A stretch of DNA of 64,000 nucleotides from Herbaspirillum sp. WKF16. GTDB taxonomy: Bacteria; Pseudomonadota; Gammaproteobacteria; Burkholderiales; Burkholderiaceae_D. The notes below the pieces were generated by a model that worked only from the letters and a program-made list of their open reading frames with translations, searched no databases and was not told where the DNA came from. This document shows, in pieces, positions 33,885-43,017 of this stretch (its first letter is position 1; every line of letters begins with the position of its first letter). The position numbers were made by a program, and so were the translations under genes. The stretch covers positions 3,596,001 to 3,660,000 of the forward strand of contig NZ_CP118632.1 of assembly GCF_028993615.1 (NCBI RefSeq), read 5' to 3'.

Positions 33885-34523
33885 GGCGAGGATGGCGCGC
33901 AGCTGCTGCTCGAAGGCCTCCGGCGGCTGGCCGCCCTCGATCAGGTAGCGGTCGTTGACGATCACGGCCGGCACGCTGCGTATGCCGCGGCTGGCCCAGA
34001 GCGCCTCCTCTTCCTTCACTTCCTGCGCGAAGCGGTCCGAGGCCAGCACCGCGCGCGCCTGGGCGCCGTCCAGCCCGGCCGACTCGGCCAGCGCGGCGAG
34101 CACGCCGACGTCATCGATCTTGAGGCCGTCGGTGAAGTAGGCCTTAAGCAGCGCGCGCTTCAAGGTCACCTGCTTGCCCTCCTCCTTGGCCCATGCCAGC
34201 AGGCGATGGGCGTCGAAGGTGTTGTAGACGCGCGAGGCGTCGTCGCGGTTCATGGCGAAGCCGACCGTCGCCGCCCGCAGCCGGATCTGCTCGCGGTTGG
34301 CGCGCGCCTGCTCGGGCGAGATCCCGTATTTCCCGGTGATGTGCTCCAGTTGCTCCTGGCCATCGGCCGGCATGTTGGGATTGAGTTCGAAGGGATGGAA
34401 GGTGATGTCGGCGACAGCCTCCTGGCTGATGCGCTCCAGCGCGGCGTCCAGGCCGCCCAGGCCGACGGCGCACCAGGGGCATACCACGTCGGAGACGAAA
34501 TCGATTTTCAGGGTCTTGCTCAT
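33867..34523 (-). CDS. DsbA-family oxidoreductase, FrnE-like
   Basis: A 218-residue cytosolic thioredoxin-fold protein from the ATG at the complement of 34521-34523 (GAGGTG upstream); a longer frame reaches 34625. The N terminus TLKIDFVSDVVCPWCAVGL carries the CPWC motif at residues 15-18, and a helical insertion follows. The C-terminal SVPAVIVNDRYLIEGGQPPEAF holds the cis-Pro loop. FrnE-type proteins act as thiol-disulfide isomerases or 2-hydroxychromene-carboxylate isomerase relatives. No signal peptide is seen. The last codons lie in a 22-bp tandem duplication. Confidence 0.9.
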   Translation of the reverse strand: MSKTLKIDFVSDVVCPWCAVGLGGLDAALERISQEAVADITFHPFELNPNMPADGQEQLEHITGKYGISPEQARANREQIRLRAATVGFAMNRDDASRVYNTFDAHRLLAWAKEEGKQVTLKRALLKAYFTDGLKIDDVGVLAALAESAGLDGAQARAVLASDRFAQEVKEEEALWASRGIRSVPAVIVNDRYLIEGGQPPEAFEQQLRAILAAPAAA

Positions 34524-34675
34524 GATCGGGCACCTCAGGGGTTGGCGCTGCGCACCCTCGGGCGCGAGCGGATGACGGATGGCATGGGCACATGTTACTG
34601 AAATCCGGCGCGCCGGTGTTTTCACCGCCCGCTTCTCAATGCGCGGGAGCAGTCCGGCCGCCGTTCAGCCGCCGC

Positions 34676-35578
34676 TCACCCCCCGTTCTCGCGCGCGCTC
34701 TCCAGCAGGAAGTCCCGCAACAGGCGCGCGCTCGGCCCCACTTTCTGCGAGTGCACCAGGTAGATCTCCAGCGGCGCGGTCTGCGCCTCCGGCAGCACCT
34801 GCACCAGTTCGCCGGAGGCGATCAGCGCGGCCGCGTCATAGGCCGGCAGGCGGGCGAGGCCTTCGCCGGCCAGCACGAAGGCCAGGCGCGAGGCGGCGCT
34901 GTCGGTGGCGATGTCGCCGCGGATGGCGACCTGGAAGTCTTGCTCGCCGGCGCGCACCGTCATGCTCTTCTGGCTGGGCGGGTAGACCACCCAGCGATGC
35001 TGGTCGAGCTCCTGCACGGTAGCCGGGGCGCGGTAGCGGCGCAGGTAGGACGGCGCGGCGCACAGCATGGTCGGCTCGCGCACCAGGCGGCGCGCCACCA
35101 GCGAGGAATCGGCCAGCGGCCCGGCGCGCACCGCCAGTTCCATGCCCTGCTGCACCAGGTCGACGTTGCTGTCGTTCATCGCCACGTGCAGGCGGATGGC
35201 GGGATAGCGGCGCCGGAATTCCAGCAGCGCCGGCAGGATGCGCTTGTTGCCGAAGTGATGCGAACAGGTGATGCGCACTTCGCCGCGCGGCTCGGCGCGC
35301 AGCAGCTCCATGCCGCGAATGCCGTCGTGCGCTTCGTCCAGCAGCCGTTCGCAGTGCACGCGGAAGGCTTCGCCGGCCGGCGTCAGGCTGAAGCTGCGCG
35401 TGCTGCGCTGGGCCAGCGGCACGCCCAGCTTGGTTTCAAGCGCGCGCACATGATGGCTGACCACCGCGCGCGTCAGGCCCAGGGCGCGGGCGCCGGCGGC
35501 GAAGCTGCCGGCCCGCACCACCGTGGCGAAAACCGCCATGGCGCGCAGTTCGTCGAGGATGGGCGAGGCGTCGGCCAT
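34676..35578 (-). CDS. LysR-family transcriptional regulator
   Basis: A 300-residue LTTR with the HTH at about residues 20-45 (AGSFAAGARALGLTRAVVSHHVRALE) and a type 2 periplasmic-fold sensor domain (GEVRITCSHHFGNKRILPALLEF). It is of the CrgA/AaeR-like group that often controls a neighbouring oxidoreductase. It is divergent from the DJ-1/PfpI gene at 35703 across 124 bases and probably regulates it. The effector is unknown. Confidence 0.92.
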   Translation of the reverse strand: MADASPILDELRAMAVFATVVRAGSFAAGARALGLTRAVVSHHVRALETKLGVPLAQRSTRSFSLTPAGEAFRVHCERLLDEAHDGIRGMELLRAEPRGEVRITCSHHFGNKRILPALLEFRRRYPAIRLHVAMNDSNVDLVQQGMELAVRAGPLADSSLVARRLVREPTMLCAAPSYLRRYRAPATVQELDQHRWVVYPPSQKSMTVRAGEQDFQVAIRGDIATDSAASRLAFVLAGEGLARLPAYDAAALIASGELVQVLPEAQTAPLEIYLVHSQKVGPSARLLRDFLLESARENGG

Positions 35579-35702
35579 GGTCTATTGTATTATTTAGTTT
35601 GACATTGAGTCATCATATCAGGATCTACCGCGCATGAGCCGGCTTCCTTATAGTTTGCCTTACCCGCACTGAGTCGGGCTTTCAGACAAAAGGAGCTTCA
35701 TC

Positions 35703-36383
35703 ATGAGCATCAAAACTGTCCTGTTTATTTTGACAAATGCGGGCGAGATCGGCCCCAACAAGCGCGCCACCGGTTACTTCTTCCCGGAAGTCGCCCACCC
35801 GCTGGAGGTGTTCGAGCACGCCGGCGTGGCCGTCGAGTACGCCTCGCCGCTGGGCGGCACGCCGCCGGAAGACGGCTACGACGCCAACGATCCGGCGCAG
35901 CTGGCCTTCCGCAACAGCCTGGCGATCCGTCGCATGGCCAGGAGCCGCAAGCTCTCCGAGGTCGACGTGCTGGACTACGACGCCATCTTCTTCCCCGGCG
36001 GCCTGGGCCCGATGGTGGACATCGCCGCCGATCCCGAGGTCAAGCGCGCCATCGCCCGCGCCTGGGATGCCGGCAAGATCGTCTCGGCCGTGTGCCACGG
36101 CCCGGCCGCCTTCCTGGGCGTGACGCTGGCCGACGGCAGCCCGCTGCTGCGCGGTCGCAAGCTGACCTCGTTCTCCAATGAAGAGGAAGCCAACTATGCC
36201 CAGGCCGACGTGCCCTTCCTGCTGGAAGACGCGCTGCGCGCCGAAGGCGCCCACTACAGCGCGACCGATCCGTGGCAATCCAGGGTGGTGGTGGACGGCC
36301 GCCTGCTGACCGGCCAGAATCCCGCCTCCGGCGGCCCGCTGGCGCAAGCCATCGTCAAGGCCTTCAACGAGGTGCAGCCATGA
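35703..36383 (+). CDS. DJ-1/PfpI (type 1 glutamine amidotransferase-like) protein
   Basis: A 226-residue protein of the class I GATase superfamily. The nucleophile elbow is SAVCHGPAAFLG with Cys131-His132, and the segment FFPGGLGPMVD precedes it. The layout matches Hsp31/YhbO-type proteins and glyoxalase III or isonitrile hydratase relatives, which act on reactive aldehydes or protect against stress. AAAGGAG lies before the ATG. Its stop overlaps the next ATG (ATGA at 36380-36383), so the two are translated together. Confidence 0.9.
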   Translation: MSIKTVLFILTNAGEIGPNKRATGYFFPEVAHPLEVFEHAGVAVEYASPLGGTPPEDGYDANDPAQLAFRNSLAIRRMARSRKLSEVDVLDYDAIFFPGGLGPMVDIAADPEVKRAIARAWDAGKIVSAVCHGPAAFLGVTLADGSPLLRGRKLTSFSNEEEANYAQADVPFLLEDALRAEGAHYSATDPWQSRVVVDGRLLTGQNPASGGPLAQAIVKAFNEVQP

Positions 36384-36688
36384 GCGCCGCCGACGCCATC
36401 ACCGTGGTCGCGCGCTGGCAACCGGCCGGCAACGCCCTGGGCGAAGTGCTGTCGCTGGCCGCGGAAATGCGCAAGCGCTCGCTGCAAGAGCCCGGCTGCC
36501 TGGGCTACGAGGTGTACCGCAGCCCCGAGGCGCCGGACACGGTTCTGCTGGTGGAGCGCTACCGCGACGCCGCCGCGCTGGAGGCGCACAAGCAGTCGCC
36601 GCATTACCAGGCGCTGGTGGTGGAACTGGTGCTGCCGCTGCTGGCCGATCGCAAGGTCGACCTGCTGCGCGCCTGGGTTGCGCCGTAA
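36380..36688 (+). CDS. Antibiotic biosynthesis monooxygenase (ABM) domain protein
   Basis: A 102-residue protein (MSAADAITVVARWQPAGNAL) with the ABM ferredoxin-like pattern: a strand, a helix (VLSLAAEMRKRSLQEPGCLGY), then EVYRSPEAPDTVLLVERYRD, and a second helix (ALEAHKQSPHYQALVVELV). Such proteins (for example YgiN-like quinol monooxygenases) handle quinones or reactive metabolites. It is translationally coupled to the DJ-1/PfpI gene by a 4-base overlap. Confidence 0.88.
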   Translation: MSAADAITVVARWQPAGNALGEVLSLAAEMRKRSLQEPGCLGYEVYRSPEAPDTVLLVERYRDAAALEAHKQSPHYQALVVELVLPLLADRKVDLLRAWVAP

Positions 36689-36732
36689 GCGGCGGCCGGC
36701 GCGGCGCCACAAGCCTGCGCGCGGCCAGGCCG

Positions 36733-36773
36733 ACGGGTCCGAACGCTTGCCGGCGTCGGACCCGTTTTTTTTG
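36733..36773 (+). terminator. Terminator after the ABM gene
   Basis: The arms ACGGGTCCGA / TCGGACCCGT enclose about 14 bases and are followed by eight T residues. It ends the DJ-1/ABM transcript. Confidence 0.88.
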
Positions 36774-36826
36774 TCCGGAGCTGCGATAATGCATCGCCCC
36801 TCGCCGACCCTTTGACGGAGAACGCC

Positions 36827-37597
36827 ATGCCTACGCCCCGCCTACGCGCCACCCTCGCCGCATCCCTCCTGATCGCCGCCACCCTTCAGGCCGGCGCCCG
36901 CGCCGACGACCTGAAGATCCTGGCGGCCGGCGCAATCGCCCCGGTGGTGCGCGCCGTCGCCGCCGATTTCGAGCAGCGCAGCGGCGTGCATGTGACGGTC
37001 GAGAACGCCACCGCCGGCGTGATGGACAAACGCATCCGCGGCGGCGAGGCCTTCGATGCGGCCGTGGTGCCGGACGGTGTGCTCGACAAGCTGGGCCGCG
37101 ACCGTTACGTGCAGCCCGGGAGCGCGCGGCCGATCGCCCGCGTGGGCATCGGCGTGGCCGTGAAGGAAGGCGCGCCGGCCCCGGCCATCGCGACCGTGGC
37201 GCAGTTTCGCCGCGCCCTGCTGGATGCCCCGTCGGTGGCGCTGATCGATCCGCAGGCCGGCGGCTCCAGCGGCATCTACCTGGAGTGGCTGTTCTACAAG
37301 CTGGGCATCGCCGCGCAGATGCGCGCCAAGCAGGTGCTGGTGCCGGGCGGACTGGTGGCGCAAAAGCTGGTGGACGGCAGCGCCGCGCTGGCGCTGCACC
37401 AGGAGAGCGAGATCCTGCAGGTCAAGGGCGCGCGCCTGGTCGGCCCGCTGCCGGCGCCGATCCAGAGCTACACCACCTATGCCGGGGCGATCGGCTCGCA
37501 CGCCGCGGCGCCCGCCGCCGCCCACGCCTTCCTGACCCTGTTCGCCGCGGCCCCGGCGCGCGAGGAGATGCAGCGGCACGGCATGACGCCGCAATGA
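36827..37597 (+). CDS. ModA-like (molybdate/sulfate-type) extracellular substrate-binding protein
   Basis: A 256-residue secreted protein from ATG 36827 (ACGGAG upstream; a TTG 15 bases earlier is less likely). The signal peptide is LAASLLIAATLQAGARA with cleavage at ARA/DD. The mature start DDLKILAAGAIAPVVRAVAADFEQ and the stretch GEAFDAAVVPDGVLDKLGRD resemble ModA-type anion receptors. The motif GGSSGIYLEWLFYKLGIA also fits. The usual ModA Ser/Thr pattern at the start is altered (AAGAI), so molybdate binding is not certain. No permease or ATPase gene is adjacent. Confidence 0.82.
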   Translation: MPTPRLRATLAASLLIAATLQAGARADDLKILAAGAIAPVVRAVAADFEQRSGVHVTVENATAGVMDKRIRGGEAFDAAVVPDGVLDKLGRDRYVQPGSARPIARVGIGVAVKEGAPAPAIATVAQFRRALLDAPSVALIDPQAGGSSGIYLEWLFYKLGIAAQMRAKQVLVPGGLVAQKLVDGSAALALHQESEILQVKGARLVGPLPAPIQSYTTYAGAIGSHAAAPAAAHAFLTLFAAAPAREEMQRHGMTPQ

Positions 37598-37606
37598 TGG
37601 CGACGC

Positions 37607-38401
37607 CTACTTCGGCGCCGCTGTCGCCACGTGCGCATTGATCTTCATTTCCGCCGCCTGCCGCTCCAGCACCGCGCGCAGCTCGCCGCGGCTTTGCATC
37701 AGCTCCAGTTGCGCGTTGATGCGCGGCAGGTATTTCACGCAGGGGCTCGCCTTGCTCAGCGCGATGAAATTGTCGGTCTCGCTGACGTAGGGCCGCAGCG
37801 CGACGAAACGGTCGCTTTGATTGGTCTGGCTCAGGTAGACCTGGCCGTTGTAGTAGCCGGTGACGAGATAGTCGATGCTGCCTGAATCCAGCTTGGTGAA
37901 GTTCATGTAGACCTTCTGCGCCGACTGCACCGTAAGGTGCTCGCGCAGGAACTCGTCGAAGCCGCCGCCGAACTGGTTGCCCTGCGTGACGGCGCCGCGC
38001 TTGCCGACCAGGTCCTGCCAGCCGGCATAGGCGAAGCGCCGCTCGCGCGCGACGAAGACCGCGATCGGATTGGAGAACAGCGGCACCGAGGTATAGGCCA
38101 GGTATTGCAGGCGCTCGGGCGTCTTCTTCAGCGATGCCACCATCGCCACGTCGCCGCTCTCGGCCTCCTTGAGCACCCGATGGAAGGGGCCGACGTAACG
38201 TATCTCGAAGGGAATCTCCAGCGCCGTCAGCGCGCGCCGGGCGATCTCGATGCTGGCCCCGGTCAGTTGCTTGCCGTCGTACCAATGCAAGGGCGCGTAA
38301 TCGGAGTCGGCCGAGACCACCAGCTTGGTGCATTCGGCCGCGCGGGCCGGGGTGATGACTGCCATCGTCGCCAGCAGCAGGGCCGGCAGGAAAGTCTTCA
38401 T
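37607..38401 (-). CDS. Amino acid-type (type 3) extracellular solute-binding protein
   Basis: A 264-residue exported protein with a signal peptide (FLPALLLATMAVITPARA). The binding-protein signature is TKLVVSADSDYAPLHWYDGK, then LTGASIEIARRALTALEIPF and SGDVAMVASLKKTPERLQYL. It resembles FliY/HisJ-group receptors, including versions that feed sensors rather than ABC importers. It converges with the ModA-like gene at 37597, only nine bases away. No transporter membrane gene is adjacent, so it is an orphan receptor. Confidence 0.88.
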   Translation of the reverse strand: MKTFLPALLLATMAVITPARAAECTKLVVSADSDYAPLHWYDGKQLTGASIEIARRALTALEIPFEIRYVGPFHRVLKEAESGDVAMVASLKKTPERLQYLAYTSVPLFSNPIAVFVARERRFAYAGWQDLVGKRGAVTQGNQFGGGFDEFLREHLTVQSAQKVYMNFTKLDSGSIDYLVTGYYNGQVYLSQTNQSDRFVALRPYVSETDNFIALSKASPCVKYLPRINAQLELMQSRGELRAVLERQAAEMKINAHVATAAPK

Positions 38402-38658
38402 GGCGTCTCCTCATGGCGTCTGCGGTATGCGTGGCGGCAACATGCCGCCCGCCTCCCTGTTCTTCTTGTTGTTACGATCCAGCATAAACAGCGCCGCCGC
38501 GCGATGCAACCGCGCGCGCATCTTTGCTGCGGCATGCGGGGCGGCGCCGCAACAGCAAACAGGCCGGAACAAAAAAACTTTTTGCTCTGAACATCGCCGC
38601 AGCCGCTTCTTCCCCGTTGTTGCCCTTGGAATACTTTTGCTATTTCAAAGGAAGCCGC

Positions 38659-39594
38659 ATGAGCGCCACCCAGCCCCCTCGCATCAAAGGCGTACTGTCC
38701 CCGGTACTGACGCCCTTTGGTCCCGACCTCGAACCCGATGCCCGCGCCTTCGTCGCCCACTGCCGCTGGCTGGTGCGCCAGGGCGCGGGCCTAGCCGTCT
38801 TCGGCACCAACTCCGAGGCCAACTCGCTGTCGGCCGACGAGCGCATCGCGCTGACCGATGCACTGCTGGAGTCGGGCGTGCCGCCGGCGCTGCTGATGCC
38901 CGGCACGGGCACCTGCGCCCTGCCCGACACCGTGCGCCTGACGCGTCACGCGGTGCGCGCCGGCGCGGCCGGGGTACTGATGCTGCCGCCGTTCTACTAC
39001 AAGAATGTCAGCGACGACGGCCTGTTCGCCTATTTCTCGGAGGTGATCGAACGTGTCGGCGAGAGCCGGCTGGCGGTCTACCTGTATCACTTCCCGGCGA
39101 TGTCGGCCACGCCGGTCTCGCTGGCGCTGATCGAACGGCTGTTGAAGCGCTATCCCGGCACGATCGCCGGCGTGAAGGACTCCTCCGGCGACTGGGCCAA
39201 CATGGAGGCCATGATCCGCAATTTCGGGCAGGACGGCTTCGACGTCTTCCCCGGCGCCGAGACCTTTCTCAACCGCGCCATCGAAGCCGGCGGCGCCGGC
39301 TGCATCAGCGCCACCGTCAACGTCAACCCGGCGGCCATCGTCGCCATCTGGCGCAGCGAGGATGCGCAGCAGCGCCGCCTCCTGCAGGACCGCGCCGACG
39401 CCATCCGCAAGATCTTCCAGTCGCAGCCGATGATCCCCGCCATGAAACATGCGATCGCGCACTGGTCCGGCCGGCGCGACTGGCGCACGGTGCGCCCGCC
39501 GCTGGCGGCGTTGAGCGATACTGCGGGTGCGGCGCTGGCGGCGCAGCTGGAAGCGGCCGGCTTCGGCATTCCGGATGCGCATGAGCTGGCCTGA
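38659..39594 (+). CDS. DapA/NAL-family aldolase or dehydratase (sugar-acid type)
   Basis: A 311-residue TIM-barrel protein from the ATG at 38659 (AAAGGAAG upstream). The Schiff-base Lys173 lies in GTIAGVKDSSGDW, and Tyr143 in AVYLYHFPAM; the GTNSE loop near residue 49 binds the pyruvyl part. The group covers DHDPS, N-acetylneuraminate lyase, KDG aldolase and 5-dehydro-4-deoxyglucarate dehydratase. The IlvD/Edd dehydratase gene follows 36 bases later, so the pair probably forms a non-phosphorylating route: dehydration of an aldonate or aldarate, then cleavage or dehydration of the 2-keto-3-deoxy product. A role in lysine synthesis is unlikely. Confidence 0.9.
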   Translation: MSATQPPRIKGVLSPVLTPFGPDLEPDARAFVAHCRWLVRQGAGLAVFGTNSEANSLSADERIALTDALLESGVPPALLMPGTGTCALPDTVRLTRHAVRAGAAGVLMLPPFYYKNVSDDGLFAYFSEVIERVGESRLAVYLYHFPAMSATPVSLALIERLLKRYPGTIAGVKDSSGDWANMEAMIRNFGQDGFDVFPGAETFLNRAIEAGGAGCISATVNVNPAAIVAIWRSEDAQQRRLLQDRADAIRKIFQSQPMIPAMKHAIAHWSGRRDWRTVRPPLAALSDTAGAALAAQLEAAGFGIPDAHELA

Positions 39595-39630
39595 ACGCCC
39601 TTGCGATAATCACAACGACAGGAGACCGAC

Positions 39631-41358
39631 ATGAGCAAAACAGAGAAGCCGGACACAGGAATGCAGCGCGGCTTGACCTCCTACGGCGACCGCGGATTTT
39701 CGCTGTTCCTGCGCAAGGCATTCATCAAGGGCGCGGGCTATACCGACGAGGCGCTGAACCGGCCGGTGATCGGCATCGTCAACACCGGCAGCGCCTACAA
39801 CCCTTGCCACGGCAACATGCCGCAGCTGATCGAGGCGGTCAAGCGCGGCGTCATGCTGGCCGGCGGCTTGCCGATGGACTTCCCCACCATCTCCATCCAT
39901 GAGAGCTTCGCCGCGCCGACCTCGATGTACCTGCGCAACCTGATGTCGATGGATACCGAGGAGATGATCCGCGCCCAGCCCATGGATGCGGTGGTGCTCA
40001 TCGGCGGCTGCGACAAGACCGTGCCGGCGCAGCTGATGGGCGCGGCCTCGGCCGAGATCCCCGCGATCCAGCTGATCACCGGTTCCATGCTGACGGGCTC
40101 CCATCGCGGCGAGCGCGTGGGCGCCTGCACCGATTGCCGCCGTTACTGGGCCAAGTACCGCGCCGAGGAGATCGACGACGACGAGATCGCCGACGTCAAC
40201 AACCAGCTGGTGGCCAGCGTGGGCACCTGTTCGGTGATGGGCACGGCCAGCACCATGGCCTGCATCGCCGAGGCGCTCGGCATGACGGTGCCCGGCGGCG
40301 CCACGCCGCCGGCGGTGACGGCCGACCGCATCCGCGTGGCCGAGGAGACCGGCGCGCGCGCCGTGGCGCTGGCGGGAAGCGGGCTGACAGTGGGCAAGAT
40401 CCTCACCGAAAAGGCCTTCGACAATGCGCTGCGCATGCTGCTGGCCATCGGCGGCTCGACCAACGCCATCGTGCACCTGGCCGCCATCGCCGGCCGCGTC
40501 GGGCTGGAGATCGATCTCGCCCGGCTCGACCGCATGGGCCGCGAGACGCCGGTGCTGCTGGACCTCAAGCCCACCGGCGCGCATTACATGGAAGACCTGC
40601 ACAAGGCTGGCGGCGTGGCCACGCTGCTGCGCGAACTCAAGCCGCTACTGCACCTCGACGCGATGACGATCAACGGCATCACGCTGGGCGAGCAGCTGGA
40701 GGCGCAAGGCCCGGGCTTCAGCCAGGACGTGGTGCGCAGCTTCGACCGGCCGATCTTCCCGCAGGGCGGGCTGGCGGTTTTGCGCGGCAACCTGGCGCCG
40801 GGCGGCGCCATCATCAAGCAATCGGCAGCCGATCCCAAGCTGATGGAGCACGAGGGCCGCGCCGTGGTGTTCGATAACCTGCAGGACCTGGCCGAACGCA
40901 TCGACGACGAGGCGCTGGACGTGCGCGCCGACGACATCCTGGTGCTCAAGAACATCGGCCCGCTGGGCGCGCCCGGCATGCCCGAGGCCGGCTACATCCC
41001 GATCCCGCGCAAGCTGGCGCGCGCCGGCGTGAAGGACATGGTGCGCATTTCCGACGGCCGCATGAGCGGCACCGCCTTCGGCAGCATCGTGCTGCACGTC
41101 ACGCCCGAGGCCGCCATCGGCGGTCCGCTGGCGTATGCGCGCAGCGGCGACCGCATCCGGCTGTCGGTATCGCGGCGCGAGATTTCATTGCTGGTATCTG
41201 AGCAGGAGCTGGAACAGCGCCGGCAGCAGCAGCCGGTGGTCAAGCCGGTCGCCGGACGCGGCTACCGCAAGCTGTTCCTGGAGAACGTGACGCAGGCCGA
41301 CCAGGGCGTGGACTTTGAATTCCTGCGCGCGGAAAAGCTGCAGCGCAAGACGCCCTGA
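39631..41358 (+). CDS. IlvD/Edd-family dehydratase (second copy)
   Basis: A 575-residue protein. Cys59 (SAYNPCHGNM), Cys127 (IGGCDKTVPA) and Cys200 (SVGTCSVMGTA) match the Fe-S ligands. The segment GACTDCRRYWAKYRAEEIDD is characteristic of the L-arabinonate/xylonate-type branch rather than of housekeeping IlvD. A DapA-type partner gene is directly upstream and a LysR gene directly downstream in the opposite orientation (6 bases apart). Sequence identity with the first dehydratase (28203-30026) is low outside the motifs, so the two probably act on different acids. Confidence 0.9.
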   Translation: MSKTEKPDTGMQRGLTSYGDRGFSLFLRKAFIKGAGYTDEALNRPVIGIVNTGSAYNPCHGNMPQLIEAVKRGVMLAGGLPMDFPTISIHESFAAPTSMYLRNLMSMDTEEMIRAQPMDAVVLIGGCDKTVPAQLMGAASAEIPAIQLITGSMLTGSHRGERVGACTDCRRYWAKYRAEEIDDDEIADVNNQLVASVGTCSVMGTASTMACIAEALGMTVPGGATPPAVTADRIRVAEETGARAVALAGSGLTVGKILTEKAFDNALRMLLAIGGSTNAIVHLAAIAGRVGLEIDLARLDRMGRETPVLLDLKPTGAHYMEDLHKAGGVATLLRELKPLLHLDAMTINGITLGEQLEAQGPGFSQDVVRSFDRPIFPQGGLAVLRGNLAPGGAIIKQSAADPKLMEHEGRAVVFDNLQDLAERIDDEALDVRADDILVLKNIGPLGAPGMPEAGYIPIPRKLARAGVKDMVRISDGRMSGTAFGSIVLHVTPEAAIGGPLAYARSGDRIRLSVSRREISLLVSEQELEQRRQQQPVVKPVAGRGYRKLFLENVTQADQGVDFEFLRAEKLQRKTP

Positions 41359-41364
41359 GTTGCT

Positions 41365-42255
41365 TCAGGCGGCCGCCGGGCCGGCGTCGAAGACCTGCGC
41401 AGCCTGCTCGGCGAACATGCGCGCCAGCGCCACGTGAGGCGAATGGCGCGCCACGATCAGGCCCACGCGGCGCACCGGCGGGCGATCCGGCAGCGCGATC
41501 CTGATCAGCGCCTGCCCGCCCTCCCAGTGCTGCGACCAGTCCGGCAGCAGCGACACCCCCAGCCCCTTGCCGACCATCGCGGCCACGGCCAGCAGGCTGT
41601 CGATCTCCAGCCGCTGGTGCGGCACGATGTCGTGGTCGCGCAGGTAGCGCTCGGCCAGCTGGCCGCCCAGCACATTGCGGTTGTAGCGGATGAAGGGTTC
41701 GCGCCGCAGCAGCTCGTGCGGATCCGTCTCCCGGGTACCGGCCGGCGCGATCACCACCAGCGGCTCTTCCATCAGCGCCATCCATTCGCAGGTCTTGGGC
41801 ATGGCGAACTGCGGCTCCACCACCACTGCCGCATCCAGCTCGCCGGCGGCGACCTTGCGGCAAAGATCGACCGAGGCGCCCGGCTCGACGAACAGGCTGG
41901 CATGCGGATAACGCCGATAGAAACCCTGCAGCAGCAGCGGCAGCACGCTGGTCATGGCCGAGAAGAACACACCCAGGCGCAGCTCGCCGAGCTCGACCCG
42001 GCCGTCGCGCGCCAGCGCCTGCATGTCGCGCGCCGAGCGCAGCAGCGCGTGGGCGCTCTCCAGCACCTTCATGCCTTCGGCAGTGGGACGCACCGAGCGG
42101 CCGGAACGCTGGATCAGCGGCGCGGCCAGCTCTTCCTCCAGCGAGCGCACGCGCGCGGCCACCGCGGCCGCGGTCAGGTCGAGCTTGCGCGCGGCGGCGG
42201 CCAGCGAACCGGCTTCCACCACCGCCACGAAACTCTGCACGTATCGGATATCCAT
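41365..42255 (-). CDS. LysR-family transcriptional regulator
   Basis: A 296-residue LTTR: HTH MDIRYVQSFVAVVEAGSLAA, AARKLDLTAAAVAARVRSLE, then the sensor domain (GELRLGVFFSAMTSVLPLLL). It converges with the dehydratase gene, ending 6 bases beyond its stop. It may regulate the DapA/dehydratase pair or a gene upstream of itself. The effector is unknown. Confidence 0.9.
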   Translation of the reverse strand: MDIRYVQSFVAVVEAGSLAAAARKLDLTAAAVAARVRSLEEELAAPLIQRSGRSVRPTAEGMKVLESAHALLRSARDMQALARDGRVELGELRLGVFFSAMTSVLPLLLQGFYRRYPHASLFVEPGASVDLCRKVAAGELDAAVVVEPQFAMPKTCEWMALMEEPLVVIAPAGTRETDPHELLRREPFIRYNRNVLGGQLAERYLRDHDIVPHQRLEIDSLLAVAAMVGKGLGVSLLPDWSQHWEGGQALIRIALPDRPPVRRVGLIVARHSPHVALARMFAEQAAQVFDAGPAAA

Positions 42256-42654
42256 CGGGGTCTTTTCATCGTCGGGACTTGTCAGGGCAGTGTACCCGTT
42301 GCTTCTTCGACCCGCCGCGGAAATGTCTTGTAACGAAATGCGGGAGCTTTGTCAGCTTCGCGCCTCGGCCATGCCAGGCCCCTTGCCGACTGCAGAGTTC
42401 GCATCCACGATGCCGCGCAGCCGCAACGCCGGCAAGGCTTTGCGGCCGATGGCCGACATCGCGCTCAGGTGAAGCAAGCCGGCAATGGCCGCTGCCGGCG
42501 ACCATTCCGGCCCGCCTTTGCTGTCGGACGCGCGCGAATCGTCCGACACGAACAAGCTCGGGTCTCCGACTGCCGAGCGCCGCGCCGCTTCCTATCATGA
42601 CTTTACGCTTTCGCACTTGTGAAGCGAAACGACACCAATGAAAGGAGCACAGCC
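42256..42654. other. Intergenic region, no supported gene
   Basis: This 399-base stretch contains open frames on both strands (for example 42266-42616 minus) with Arg/Ala-rich composition and no family or ribosome-site support. It should hold the LysR promoter (minus) and the promoter of the small secreted protein gene (plus). No clear operator or hairpin was seen. Confidence 0.45.
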
Positions 42655-42957
42655 ATGTCCAGAAAGATCATCACCGCAGCATTGCTGGCCAGCGCAGCAT
42701 TCGCCGGCGCCGCCTACGCGCAGTCGTACGATCAGGGAGGCGCCGCTTACCAGACGCAGCAGCAATACGATTCGTCTGCGCAAACCCAGTACTACAACTA
42801 TCAGGGCGACCAGACCACGCCGCCCAGCTATTCGCAGGAGCAGGGTTACAACGGCCAGTACGTGGACCACCGCGCTTCTGAGATGCGCGCCAACCAGCCG
42901 GACGTGTACGCACGCGACCTGAAGGACGGCCCGATGGGCACCTCGCCCGGTTCCTGA
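42655..42957 (+). CDS. Small secreted Gln/Tyr-rich protein
   Basis: A 100-residue protein from the ATG at 42655 with AAAGGAG upstream. The signal peptide is MSRKIITAALLASAAFAGAA, cleaved around AYA/QS. The mature part is low complexity, rich in Gln, Tyr and Ser (YQTQQQYDSSAQTQYYNYQ), and ends in a charged segment (DHRASEMRANQPDVYARDLK). It is probably periplasmic or extracellular. No family is recognised. The next small secreted gene starts 60 bases later on the same strand. Confidence 0.8.
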   Translation: MSRKIITAALLASAAFAGAAYAQSYDQGGAAYQTQQQYDSSAQTQYYNYQGDQTTPPSYSQEQGYNGQYVDHRASEMRANQPDVYARDLKDGPMGTSPGS

Positions 42958-43017
42958 TGCGTGGGCAGGAACGCTGCGCGTGAGCGCAGTCCATGACAAC
43001 GACACAAGGAGCACGGC

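Noticed and set aside
38659..39594. Annotation of the DapA-like gene as lysine-pathway dihydrodipicolinate synthase
   Set aside because: Its tight pairing with an IlvD/Edd dehydratase and the sequence around the catalytic residues point to sugar-acid metabolism.
39631..41358. Annotation of the dehydratase as housekeeping IlvD
   Set aside because: It has the TDCRRYWAKYRAEE-type segment of sugar-acid dehydratases and no branched-chain biosynthesis genes nearby.
42266..42616. 116-codon minus-strand frame and overlapping plus-strand frames
   Set aside because: Arg/Ala-rich composition, no ribosome site, no family; typical shadow of a GC-rich intergenic region.
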